Part shown: positions 9,969 through 19,621 of the stretch, one piece after another | Layout: every line of letters begins with the position of its first letter | Numbering within the stretch: the stretch's first letter is position 1 | From: Arachidicoccus terrestris | Lineage (GTDB): Bacteria > Bacteroidota > Bacteroidia > Chitinophagales > Chitinophagaceae | Direction: 5' to 3' | NCBI RefSeq assembly: GCF_020042345.1 | Contig: NZ_CP083387.1 | Coordinates: 1 to 64,000, forward strand | DNA: 64,000 nucleotides | Notes under the pieces: generated by a model | Database searches by the model: none | The model's input: only the letters and a program-made list of their open reading frames with translations | Told to the model about the DNA's origin: nothing | Program-made: the position numbers and the translations under genes

Positions 9969-11065
9969 CTAAACTTTCAATCTGTCCCCAAAAATAATCA
10001 AGAATTGATTAAGCACAATGCCCCCAATTTCTAATAGGCATTGTCCATTTTTTTGATACCTCACGTAATGCCAGATATACGGACTTCATCACTGCATCAT
10101 CGGTAGGGAAAGAAAGTTTATTTTTCGTGTATTTACGGATCTTTCCATTGAGATTTTCAATTAAGTTGGTGGTATAAATAATTTGCCTGATCTCAATAAG
10201 GAAATCAAAGAAAACGGTTAACTCATCCCAATTTTCCCGCCAGCTGCGGATAGCATAGGCATATTTACTGCCCATTTCTGCTCAAATTGCTGCAGTTCCA
10301 GGTAAAGAAAGCTGCATCTTTGGTTGGGGCCGCGTAAATGGCCTTCATATCCTGTGAAAACTCCTTTTTGTCTTTCCAGACCACATAGCGCATACTATTA
10401 CGGATCTGGTGTACCACGCAGATCTGGGTAGAGGATTCAGGGAATACGCTGCGGATGGTACTGGTAAACCCATTTAAATTATCAGTGGCGGTAATCAGGA
10501 TATCCTGTACCCCACGGGCTTTTATGTCGGTTAATACACTGAGCCAATAGGAAGAGGACTCGTTTTTGCCCAGCCACATGCCTAAGACTTCCTTATGACC
10601 GTCCACACACAACCCTACAGCTATATAGATGGTTTTATTCACTACCATACTATTCTCCCTTACCCTTAAAGACAATACCATCCATCCATCCAGACAATCA
10701 GATAAGTGGATTCTAAAGGGCGGTTCTGCCAGGCTACGATATCCTCAGCTACCCGGGAGGTGATACGGCTTATGGCACTCGTGGAGACATCAAACTTATA
10801 TATTTCACTAATCTGCTCCTGAATATCAGAGACACTCATTCCTTTGGCATACATGGAAATCATAACCTCTTCCAGCCTCTCTATCATATTTTCCCGCTTA
10901 GGTACCAGCATGGGGTTAAAACTGCCCTCACGGTCACGCGGAACCTGGATCTCCATTTCTCCAAAGGTGCTTTTAACCTTCTTTTGGGTATAGCCATTAC
11001 GTGCATTGGAGGAGTCACTTGTTTTATGTTTCTTATAACCCAGGTGATCGTCTAATTCTCCCTCA
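9969..11065 (-). pseudogene. IS256-family transposase remnant, frameshifted and 5'-truncated
   Basis: Three frames together encode most of an IS256-type (Transposase_mut) DDE transposase. The N-terminal part (ELDDHLGYKKHKTSDSSNARNG, then GEMEIQVPRDREGSF) runs to 10666. The middle with CVDGHKEVLGMWLG and DNLNGFTSTIRSVFPES lies at 10265-10681. The C-terminal part has [18 protein letters not shown] at 10009-10275. A further shift at WG separates it from the natural ending [13 protein letters not shown], with a stop at 9969. A likely right-end inverted repeat is seen at about 9913-9940. The first ~45 residues and the other end are missing, because the 5' side joins directly onto another broken gene near 11065. 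It should not be active. Confidence 0.8.
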
Positions 11066-11778
11066 ATGCCACTCCTACTGGGCTTTTCCGCAACTTCTGG
11101 CTCAAACCTTTAAAAATAGGCTCAATTTGCTTAGTATCATTATAATAACCAGCTGCTTTCTTCAGGTTGAGTAAAGCAAAATAAGAGTTCGGGTTCCGTT
11201 TTGCAAATGCCAGCTTAGTACTATCCTTCACTGCCAGTTTACGTTCAATAGCAGCCGCAATCCTACCAATAGCCGCTTCATCCCTGTCACCCTTTTTAGG
11301 CTGATATAGCCTACCTCTTTCCTTAAAAAGAATTTCCAGCTGATCATCCTAGCTCTTTAGCTAACCACTATACTGTCGAAACTGCCTTTCCAGATCTTAC
11401 TTTTGCATCTCTAATGGGCCTAGTAAAGCGAATACTGGCACCCCCTCTTCTTTGGATCCGCATAAAAATTAATCTTTTTCCGTGGGCAGCGTTCTTTCAG
11501 GGGCATTAAAACCAGCCCCGTCTCTGCCCAAAAACAGCATAATAAGGCTGGGTTCGGTTTTCATTGCCCGATATCCAGCCTTATTTTTTTGAAAATGAAT
11601 CAGATCCAGTGTCAATTTCTTTTCCAGTAATATACCGTACATACAAGGTTGCCGTGTCCGGAACGTGCTGACCAAAAATCTGAATCTTATTCAATGTCAT
11701 AGGCGTTTGTGTCGCTTTCGCATTCACCGTTCCCTGCCCAGAGCCAGTGAGACAGGAAAGTATGCCGACTACGACCAA
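11066..11778 (-). pseudogene. decayed TlpA/AhpC-TSA family protein with DUF4369-type N-terminus
   Basis: Pieces in several frames resemble a periplasmic thiol-disulfide protein. A signal-like start with a lipobox-like Cys (VVVGILSCLTG) is at 11778. A DUF4369-like stretch (MTLNKIQIFGQHVPDTATLY) follows. Near 11100-11340 comes the typical helical linker (FAKRNPNSYFALLNLKKAAG, IEPIFKGLSQKLRKSP). Several frameshifts and stops interrupt it, and the thioredoxin domain is absent. Its 3' end joins the IS256 remnant. The family assignment rests on pattern recognition of the linker and N-terminus and is moderate. Confidence 0.5.
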
Positions 11779-11997
11779 TATTGTAGATTAAACGAATTTC
11801 ATATACATTGATTTCAATAATAATATTATTTATTAAATAATTGATTTATAATAAAATATATGATTTAATAAAAATTTTACTATAAATAAAAAAGCTTCTT
11901 TGTATAGCTGGCTGGGAGCAATTAACCGATTATACAAAAAAGCCTTTGACGCTCATCTGCTATGGCATCGCTTCCTTTCTTGCCAGCAGTTTATCCG

Positions 11998-12435
11998 CTA
12001 GTTTTGGGCTTTCGAAGTTTCAGGGTCGGCCAGTTTTCGAGCGGCTCTAGCCGCCTGAACCGCTGCTTTCTTTTTATTGAGGCTGGTACAGATTTCAGCG
12101 AAAGTACCCTGATTGGAATAACTATCAGAATTAAGTTCCACCGCTTGCCTCGCCAGGACATAACATTGCTCCAGCTTAGAGGGGTTAAATACCCCCAGTC
12201 CTTTATTGCCGAACCTTCCGGCAAAGTAACTGAGTTTCCCATCCTCGTCTTTCAACACGCCTTTTCTCAGCCCATCCGTCACTTGCTTAAACATCGCTGC
12301 TGTCTCATTGGTACCTGCCCCTTCAGCCCGGTACATGGCTGCCTCTACCGTATAGTCTCGGCTGTCAATATGATCAAAATAGGCCAGCCCGTTTTTAAAA
12401 GCCGCCTCGTCTTTATTACGGATATACTGATACAT
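11998..12435 (-). pseudogene. C-terminal fragment of a TPR/thioredoxin-type protein
   Basis: 145 codons are open from MYQYIRNKDEAAFKNG, and the frame continues upstream without a natural start. The content (QCYVLARQAVELNSDSYSN, AAVQAARAARKLADPE) looks like the helical repeat tail found at the end of Bacteroidota thioredoxin-domain proteins. It is fused at its 5' side to a truncated sigma factor in another frame. No signal peptide or catalytic domain is present. I regard it as a leftover C-terminal piece; the family call is weak. Confidence 0.4.
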
Positions 12436-12728
12436 ATCGCCCCCGTTCGCTTTTCCTTTTCAATGTGATTCAGTGCGGCGTTTCTGCAACAGGTATATAA
12501 AAACCCTCTGAGACGGAGCACATGATCAAAATCAGTCCGCTTCTCCCATAATTTTAAGAACACGTCCTGCACGATCTCTTCAATAATAAAGGGGTCCAGC
12601 TGCATTTTCTCCAAATAGAAGCACATAGGCTGATAAAAAACGCCATAGAAATGGCGCAGCCCCGTCGCATCGCCCTGCTTTAATAACTGCAGAAAAGGCG
12701 CATGTTTATCTATTTGCTTTTTGTCCAC
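12436..12728 (-). pseudogene. truncated ECF sigma factor (region 2 only)
   Basis: The frame begins MDKKQIDKHAPFLQLLKQGD and carries a normal ECF sigma region 2 (GLRHFYGVFYQPMCFYLEK, EEIVQDVFLKLWEKR, RLRGFLYTCCRNAALNHIEK). After about 95 residues the homology stops (KRTGAICIS...) and the sequence runs into the adjacent fragment. Sigma region 4, which binds the -35 element, is missing. The junction near 12440 suggests a deletion that fused two genes. Not expected to be functional. Confidence 0.7.
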
Positions 12729-13013
12729 TGAAATACCCGCTATTTTGGATCAGTCGAAGGTAATTCAAATTTGAATCAGTTTTGAGGCTAAAGGCGGATC
12801 AATTTGCAACAGTCCATTACGGGCTGATTACGGCCATTTTGAAAACCTTCCCGAATCGCTGATTAGCGTAAAAAGCACGCGACCGGTTGCTCTGTGTTCA
12901 ACAATCTTCAATATCAATTGGCGGATACATGGCGCATAAATTTTTCGGACGGCAAAATGAAATTATTCAACTATACTTACTAGATTGCTTTATCAAAAAA
13001 TGCCACCCAAAAC

Positions 13014-13664
13014 ATGCGCTACTCAATATACAAAACCAGCACACTGACCAAACCCCTCACCGTCTATAAGCGGCTTTTACTAATTTTCTCTCTGTCGATT
13101 TATTTAATCGCAAAAGCACAGGGACAGCCCCCTGGACCTGCGATGAGCGCCGTTCGAGCCCAAATGGACAGGCAACTTATTGCGCAAAGAGCCATCGATC
13201 TTATTCCGATCACCTATCAAGGTCATATTCCACTGCGTCGCCATGCGTATACGGTGGTATTAAAAAATGGCACAACTTATACTGGCAAAACCAAGATGCA
13301 ACTCAACAACGGCCGCTCCTATCTGAGATACCGGGAAAATGGCGGATTTAAGAGATTTTTTCCAAAAGATACCAAAGAAATCTATATCATAAGAAGGCAA
13401 GGCGATACCATGGTCGGCCGACCCACCACCGGAGACACTTCCTGGATCTTCCAGGTGAGCAAAGACAAGATTAAGACATTTTCCGTTGTACCGGAATGGG
13501 AAACCACCTATATTTCTTATGTCCAAAAAGACACGCTCACTCACCCCGTAAAGATCAATCAGGGCAATATTATACAAATGGTGCAGGACAACCCTAAAGC
13601 ATTAAAAAATGCGAAGAAAAACCGGCTCCTGAAAGCGATTCTAATATATAATAACAAGTATTAA
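13014..13664 (+). CDS. hypothetical secreted protein
   Basis: A 216-residue protein with an N-terminal hydrophobic segment (RLLLIFSLSIYLIAKAQGQ) that looks like a signal peptide cut near AQG, about residue 38. The mature part is mostly beta and basic, with HAYTVVLKNGTTYTGKTKMQL, YLRYRENGGFKRFFPKD and SWIFQVSKDKIKTFSVVPEW. I recognise no family. It stands alone, converging on the beta-helix gene at 13734. A shorter start inside the first 20 codons is possible. Confidence 0.6.
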   Translation: MRYSIYKTSTLTKPLTVYKRLLLIFSLSIYLIAKAQGQPPGPAMSAVRAQMDRQLIAQRAIDLIPITYQGHIPLRRHAYTVVLKNGTTYTGKTKMQLNNGRSYLRYRENGGFKRFFPKDTKEIYIIRRQGDTMVGRPTTGDTSWIFQVSKDKIKTFSVVPEWETTYISYVQKDTLTHPVKINQGNIIQMVQDNPKALKNAKKNRLLKAILIYNNKY

Positions 13665-13733
13665 TACGCCACAGCCATCCCCTATTAGGCTGATTTAACC
13701 AACCCATTATCGAACAGTCAACAGCCCTCATTT

Positions 13734-16169
13734 TTACCTGCTTTTGATAAAACGCATCTTCTCTTTTCCCAACTGCACATAATAGACACCTGCACTTAAG
13801 CCGGTAATAGAAATGCTGTTGGCGCCTTTCCTACAGGCATGTTGCTTCACTAACCTTCCACCTGCGTCGAAAATATACAGGGTACCTCCTGCAGGCGCCT
13901 GGACATCGATATGATCCGTAGCCGGATTGGGATACACAATGAGTTTGTCTTGAACAGCCTGAGTCAGTGTCAGGATGTCACCATATCCCCACTTTGCGTT
14001 ATTGTCAATCATTTTCAACCGGTAATAAACTCTGGCATCTGTCTGTGGCAAAGCGTAGTTGTAACTACTGTTGCTTCCTTTGGGCATAACTGTAGCTACC
14101 TTGGTAAAAGTAGAGCCGTCGCTGGATTTTTCTAATTCAAAGCGGCTAAAGCCCGCTTCAACACCCGTTTGCCACTGTAGTTTTGCCAAGCCATGTTGAA
14201 GCACACCACTGAAATGGATCAGTGTAACCGGCAAGGGTGCCTGCTGGGATTCGTAGGCGCCCATATCAATGGCCGCACCAAATACCCTGGGATTACCGGC
14301 GATATCCGTCGCCGTCGCATTGAATGCCGTGTTTCCGGCATTCAATGCCGGGGAACCGGGCTGCAGATTATAATCCCCGCCGACAAAAGCAAAAGGATTA
14401 GGCGCCGGCCCGTCTACAAATAACGGGTCTGCACTGATATTACCATCCGTTCCACCCGGCAGGGACTGAATGTCACAATAGGCAATGGAAAGCGCCGTAC
14501 CTTCCGTATAGATATCGGGATAGACGTCACCGCGGTTCCCCCAGATAATAGTATTCTGGATCACTGGGGCTGAGGTCGCACTGGCATTATAAATACCGCC
14601 TCCGGTAGCACAGAAATTACCCGAAATGGTACAGTTGGTCACCGTATAGGTGGAAGCATTGTTATACAGCGCGCCCCCATTCCTGCCTGCATAGTTCCCG
14701 GAAAAAACACTATTTATAATCACAGGGGACGAGCCCGCCAGATTATTGACCGCTGCGCCATTGCCGGCTGAATTAGCAGCTAAATTGCCGGAGAACAGAC
14801 AGCTGGTTATTACCGGCGAAGCCGCGTAGTTCAGTATGCCTCCACCGCCCTGGCCGTTGCTTACGTTACCGGTAAACGTACACTGTGTAATCACGGGCGA
14901 ACAGGATTGGTTATAGATACCGGCCCCGCCAGTATTTGTCGTGGAAAAGTTGGCCAAATGATTTTCTATAAAATTGCAATGGATGATAACAGGCGTTGAA
15001 CTAATGTTGAAAATGGCTGCTCCTCCGGTACCGCTGCTGGAATTTCTTTCAAAAGTACAATTGCTGATCACCGAATTAGAACCGTCATAATTAAAGATGG
15101 CTCCGCCGCTGCCTTGAATACTATTGTCTGCAAACATACAATGATCAATTACCGGTGAAGCATAATCAACAAAAATTCCTCCGCCACTGCCACTGCCGGA
15201 ATTATTAGCAAAAGTGCAATTTGTGATCAGCGGCGAAGTGCCGGTAATATACATACCTGCCCCTCCAATAGCCGAATGCATGACATTTTTCGAAAAGGTA
15301 CAGTTTCTGAATACAATGTTTTCATTGGCATTGAAGGAGCAATTCACGCCGCCACCCGCGGGCCTAAAAACAGAAATCCCGTTATAGGTGACATAACTGT
15401 CTGTGGCACTGCCCGCAGCGTCATTAAAGCTGAGCCCGTCCAGAACGATACTGTCGGCACTCAGGCCCACACCTGCCACAACCAGCACATGCACACTATT
15501 GTCATCAATATTATCAGGATCTCCTATATTACCACTCAGCACGGTAGCGTTCGCAGCCGTATCTCTTACACCGCCGCCGGTGGGATAGCCGCCATAGATT
15601 TTGATACCGCTACGTAATATCAGAAAAGCACTGTCACGGTCGGTTCCTGTCTGCTGCCCTGTCGGGTAATAAGTGCCTGCAGCGACCAAAATACTGTCAG
15701 TTGTCAGCGACCCGGCGGCATTCTCCAGTGCGTCGCTAAGTGTCTTATAGGCCAGTGCCCAGCTGGACCCGTCTCCACTTACGGCTACCTGCTGATCCAC
15801 ATAGACCACTCTGGGTGTACCGGGAATATCTCCTTGCTTCTCTGTTTCAACAGCGGCCATAATTCGACGCTCTGCTACTAACTGCTTCGTTGGAGCGACC
15901 GTCAATCGGCGGCCGGTGGCGGCAGCCGTAAACCCTGTTGACGTATAATCAAGATGGTTTACAGCAGATACTCCCTCAAAAGAGAAAGCAGCGCCACGCA
16001 TATTTGACATACCAGTTCCGGCGCAGGCATTTCCACGTTCAGTTAAAACACCTGTGTAGCCAAATTCACTATCCGTTCCGTCCCCAATTGGATGAGCGGA
16101 TGCGGCTATCGCCTGAAGATGAAGGATACACCAGGCGGTACATAGGATAAACAGTACAGTTCTTTTCAT
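13734..16169 (-). CDS. secreted right-handed beta-helix protein with T9SS sorting tail
   Basis: An 811-residue surface or secreted protein. The signal peptide MKRTVLFILCTAWCILHLQA is followed by a low-complexity spacer. VYVDQQVAVSGDGSSWALAY opens a parallel beta-helix (about residues 130-620) built of repeats such as ITNCTFANNSGSGSGGGIF, as in PMP/pectate-lyase-like proteins. An Ig-like module (LPVTLIHFSGVLQ onward, about 655-735) comes next. The C-terminus is a type A T9SS sorting domain (VYPNPATDHIDVQAPAGGTL ... GVYYVQLG). No catalytic motif is recognisable; adhesion or glycan binding is possible. It is a tandem paralogue of the gene at 17075. Confidence 0.85.
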   Translation of the reverse strand: MKRTVLFILCTAWCILHLQAIAASAHPIGDGTDSEFGYTGVLTERGNACAGTGMSNMRGAAFSFEGVSAVNHLDYTSTGFTAAATGRRLTVAPTKQLVAERRIMAAVETEKQGDIPGTPRVVYVDQQVAVSGDGSSWALAYKTLSDALENAAGSLTTDSILVAAGTYYPTGQQTGTDRDSAFLILRSGIKIYGGYPTGGGVRDTAANATVLSGNIGDPDNIDDNSVHVLVVAGVGLSADSIVLDGLSFNDAAGSATDSYVTYNGISVFRPAGGGVNCSFNANENIVFRNCTFSKNVMHSAIGGAGMYITGTSPLITNCTFANNSGSGSGGGIFVDYASPVIDHCMFADNSIQGSGGAIFNYDGSNSVISNCTFERNSSSGTGGAAIFNISSTPVIIHCNFIENHLANFSTTNTGGAGIYNQSCSPVITQCTFTGNVSNGQGGGGILNYAASPVITSCLFSGNLAANSAGNGAAVNNLAGSSPVIINSVFSGNYAGRNGGALYNNASTYTVTNCTISGNFCATGGGIYNASATSAPVIQNTIIWGNRGDVYPDIYTEGTALSIAYCDIQSLPGGTDGNISADPLFVDGPAPNPFAFVGGDYNLQPGSPALNAGNTAFNATATDIAGNPRVFGAAIDMGAYESQQAPLPVTLIHFSGVLQHGLAKLQWQTGVEAGFSRFELEKSSDGSTFTKVATVMPKGSNSSYNYALPQTDARVYYRLKMIDNNAKWGYGDILTLTQAVQDKLIVYPNPATDHIDVQAPAGGTLYIFDAGGRLVKQHACRKGANSISITGLSAGVYYVQLGKEKMRFIKSR

Positions 16170-17074
16170 ATTTCAGTTTTTAAAAATTAAAATAAATAGC
16201 AATTAGCGCACTTCTTTATTTGTCAAAGGCGATTTCTGCAAACAACATGTAGTAGACGGCGCATCCGGCACCAGAAAACTATTGTTTGATAAATCAAATT
16301 TCCTCATCGTTCATATCATAAAATATACACCATCCTTTAAAGCTTTTATATCTAAATTGTTCAAGCAGGCCCGCACCGTCTGGGATCTATACGTGCTCCT
16401 GTCTACATTCGATCTTTGAACTTTAATCCATTTGTTGTAACCGTCATAAACTGTTGATGCGTTAGGAGGTCATTTTTGAGAAAAATACCGTCGCTTGTCA
16501 GCGACACAGAGCGTTTTACATCATCACTTCTATCAATTCCTACATGACAGCATATTTTCATAGGTTGAACGCAGACAACAATGCGCTCAAAAGACCTATC
16601 ACAAGCTGTTTCATATGCTCATTGATTGGTTATGACTCCGGTAGTTTATCCGGTTCTTTTCCCCAGCCTCGGTGTCCGTTTGGTTCATAAAAAGCGTCTC
16701 ATAACGACTAGCCTGCCTGAGCGATTTCTACAATCCTTTTGCATATCCCAGTCACGAGTAGACGTACAATCCCGTCATTTGAAGCGCGTGAAAGAAGATA
16801 CCAGAGAAAGCGCGCCGTCGATTGCGTTATGGATTTCATTTCGGGATGCCTCTAATACCCGGTAATTTAAAGCAATGCAACTTTTACCATTCCGGCGGCA
16901 GCCCAGTTTGGTTTGACGGGACCGTGAGCGGACGTTTGATCGGGCCATTTTCTCTGGCAAAAAAAAATTCAATATAATTACTTTAGCTGCATTTTGTGGT
17001 CGCCCTGTAATTCCTGCCAATTAGCGGTTCAAACTTCAGAAACTGTTTACATCCCGGCCTGCATTTACTCCTCC
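16170..17074. other. intergenic region between two beta-helix genes
   Basis: No convincing gene is seen in 905 bp. Two overlapping 80-codon frames on opposite strands (16626-16865 and 16775-17020) have unnatural composition and no recognisable motif. The ~60 bp directly upstream of 16169 resembles the block upstream of 19294 (both contain AATAAAT-GCAATTAG on the plus strand), suggesting that a shared control region was duplicated with the genes. Confidence 0.4.
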
Positions 17075-19294
17075 TTACCTGTTTTTTACAAAGCTTGCTC
17101 TTTTTTCTCCCACCTGCACATAATAAATACCAGTACTTAGACCGGCAATAGAAACTCTGTTGGAGCCTTTACTACATGCCTGCTGCTTCACAAGCCTTCC
17201 TGCCGCATCGAAAATATACAGGGTCCCGGCCACAGGCACCTGAACTTTGATATGATCCGTAGCCGGATTGGGGTAAACGGCCAGGTTATTGCCACGCTTC
17301 TGGATAAGCATTACAATATCACTATATTTATGCTTGCCGTTAGCATCCGTCAATTTCAAACGGTAATACGCGCGCGCCTCTGACTGTATCAATTCATAAC
17401 TGTATTCGCTGTTGCTCCCTGTCGGCAGAATAGTTGCTACTTTGGAAAACGTAGTTCCATCACTGGATTTTACTAATTCAAAGCGGCTGAAGGCTGTTTC
17501 AACGCCAGTCTGCCACTCTAAACGTGCCCTGCCATTTTGGAGCACACCGCCGAAGCGTACAAGCGTTACCGGTAAGAGTGACTCCTGGAATTCATAGGCC
17601 CCCATATCAATGATTGCGTCAAATACCCTGGGCTTAATGTCAATATCCGTCAGCTCACTGTTGAATGCGTTGTTTCCGGCATTGATTGCCGGGGAGCCGG
17701 ATTGCAGGTGGTAATCACCGTCGACATTGGAAAAGTGCGTTGCCGGAGGCGCATCAACAAACAACGGATCTGCATTGATATTCCCATTGGAGCCAGAGGC
17801 CAGGGACTGAACATCACTGTAGGCAAAGGATAGTGTCGAACCGTCGGTATATATACCCGGATCAGCGATGGCATCATTTCCCCAAATGATGCAATTTTTT
17901 ATCACGGGATCCGTCGCTGCATTCTCATCAAAAATAGCGCCCCCGACACCACAGTAGTTACGGGCAATCGTACAATTTATCATGGTATAAGTCGAGCTAT
18001 TGTTATATAACGCACCCCCGCCGCGTCCTGCATAATTACCTGAAAATAAACAATTGACTATCGTAGGAGAAGACCCGCCCAGATTATTAATCCCCCCTCC
18101 GTTTCCATTGGGGTTGCTGGAAGCATTTCCGGCAAACAGACAGCTGGTGATTACAGGTGAAGAATTGTAGTTCAATATGCCTGCTCCCCCCAGACCATAA
18201 CATTCATTGCTTGTGAATTTACACAAGGTAATAACGGGTGAACTGGATAGGTTATATATCGTGCCACCGGAATTTGTCAGGTTAAAGTTATTAATAAGAT
18301 TATCGGAAAAAGTACAGTTAATAATGCTGGGGGATGAGTTGTTGTTATATATGGCACTGCCCCTTGTTTCACTGGTTACGTTTCCGGTAAAATTACAGTT
18401 AATGATCATGGGCGCCGCATTGTTGTAATTATAGATGCCGCCACCACGGCCCGCGATACTATTATCTTCAAAGGTGCAGTGGTTAATTATCGGTGAAGCA
18501 TTGTCAACAAAGATCCCTCCGGCGTTTCCACTGCCCGAATTATTAACAAAGGTGCAATTTGTGATCAGCGGTGAAGCGGCGGTAATATACATGCCTGCGC
18601 CACCAATACCGGTATGGAGGACATTTTTAGAAAAGCTACAGTTTCTGAATACAATATTTTCATTGGCATTGACCGAGCAATTTACGCCGCCACCACCGGG
18701 CCTCAAGACTGCCACGCCGTTATATGTTTTAGTGGAACCGGCAACGGCGCTGCCGGCAGCGTCATTAAAGCTGAGCCCGTCCAGGACGATACTGTCGGCA
18801 CTCAGGCCCACACCTGCCACAACCAGCACATGCACGCTATTGTCATCAACATTATCAGGATCTCCTATATTGCCACTCAGCACGGTAGCGTTCAAAGCCG
18901 TATCCCGTAGACCGCCGCCGGAGGGGTAGCCACCATAGATTTTAATACCGCTACGTAATAGCAGAAAAGAACTGTCACGGTCGGTTCCTGTCTGTTGCCC
19001 TGTCGGATAATAAGTGCCGACAGCAACCAAAATACTGTCAGTTGTCAGCGACCCGGCGGCGTCAGCCAGTGCGTCGCTAAGTGTCTTATAGGCCAGTGCC
19101 CAGCTGGACCCGTCTCCACTTACAGCTACCTGCTGATCCACATAGACAACTCTGGGTGTACCAGGTATATTTTCCTGCTCCCCTGTTTCAACGGCAGCGG
19201 CCCTGCCTCCGAATGGACTTGCTGATGCGACGGTCGTCTGAAGCAGACAGATACACCAGATGGTCAGTAACATACACTGTAAACTTCTTTTCAT
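17075..19294 (-). CDS. secreted right-handed beta-helix protein with T9SS sorting tail (paralogue)
   Basis: A 739-residue paralogue of the protein at 13734, with the same order: signal peptide (MKRSLQCMLLTIWCICLLQT), VYVDQQVAVSGDGSSWALAY, parallel beta-helix repeats, Ig-like module (LPVTLVRFGGVLQNG) and T9SS type A tail (VYPNPATDHIKVQVPVAGTL). I use the ATG at 19294 because it begins a proper signal peptide; the frame stays open to 19354. It lacks about 60 residues of spacer present in the neighbour. Several stretches are nearly identical to the neighbour at DNA level. Confidence 0.85.
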   Translation of the reverse strand: MKRSLQCMLLTIWCICLLQTTVASASPFGGRAAAVETGEQENIPGTPRVVYVDQQVAVSGDGSSWALAYKTLSDALADAAGSLTTDSILVAVGTYYPTGQQTGTDRDSSFLLLRSGIKIYGGYPSGGGLRDTALNATVLSGNIGDPDNVDDNSVHVLVVAGVGLSADSIVLDGLSFNDAAGSAVAGSTKTYNGVAVLRPGGGGVNCSVNANENIVFRNCSFSKNVLHTGIGGAGMYITAASPLITNCTFVNNSGSGNAGGIFVDNASPIINHCTFEDNSIAGRGGGIYNYNNAAPMIINCNFTGNVTSETRGSAIYNNNSSPSIINCTFSDNLINNFNLTNSGGTIYNLSSSPVITLCKFTSNECYGLGGAGILNYNSSPVITSCLFAGNASSNPNGNGGGINNLGGSSPTIVNCLFSGNYAGRGGGALYNNSSTYTMINCTIARNYCGVGGAIFDENAATDPVIKNCIIWGNDAIADPGIYTDGSTLSFAYSDVQSLASGSNGNINADPLFVDAPPATHFSNVDGDYHLQSGSPAINAGNNAFNSELTDIDIKPRVFDAIIDMGAYEFQESLLPVTLVRFGGVLQNGRARLEWQTGVETAFSRFELVKSSDGTTFSKVATILPTGSNSEYSYELIQSEARAYYRLKLTDANGKHKYSDIVMLIQKRGNNLAVYPNPATDHIKVQVPVAGTLYIFDAAGRLVKQQACSKGSNRVSIAGLSTGIYYVQVGEKRASFVKNR

Positions 19295-19585
19295 TTTCCC
19301 GTTTTTATATTTTAATAAATCGCAATTAGTATACTTCGTTATAACAAAATGCATCCCGGAAGGATGTCACACACAACTAAAAGAGAAAAATCGGTCCATT
19401 TTATTGTTCAAATTATTGATACTAAAAGCAAAAATTAAGTGTGATAAAATCCCAACAGAAGCAGCTAAGCCGCTTGTCCGGCAGGCTTATTTGCAAGAGG
19501 GCAGCGTCGTTACCCACTTCACTTAGGCAATCATTTGCCTAGCCGCCATAAAACAGCTACAAAGATCAGTCACTGACATAAAATA

Positions 19586-19609
19586 AACATCCCCCTGACG
19601 GGGGATGTT
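19586..19609. repeat. left-end hairpin of the insertion sequence
   Basis: Perfect inverted repeat with 10-bp arms AACATCCCCC and GGGGGATGTT around the loop TGAC. An identical copy with the same loop occurs at 21361-21384, and both are followed by GCT. It lies just downstream of the transposase stop, so it could also act as a stem-loop for the transcript. Confidence 0.8.
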
Positions 19610-19621
19610 GCTTTAGTTTGG

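Noticed and set aside
9913-11100. Active IS256 copy
   Set aside because: The transposase is split by at least three frameshifts and lacks its N-terminus and one end.
12887-13069. 60-codon frame just before the small secreted protein
   Set aside because: Overlaps the better gene at 13014 in another frame and has no recognisable content.
16626-17020. Overlapping 79- and 81-codon frames on opposite strands between the beta-helix genes
   Set aside because: No motif, odd composition, no promoter and no fitting neighbour; likely chance frames.
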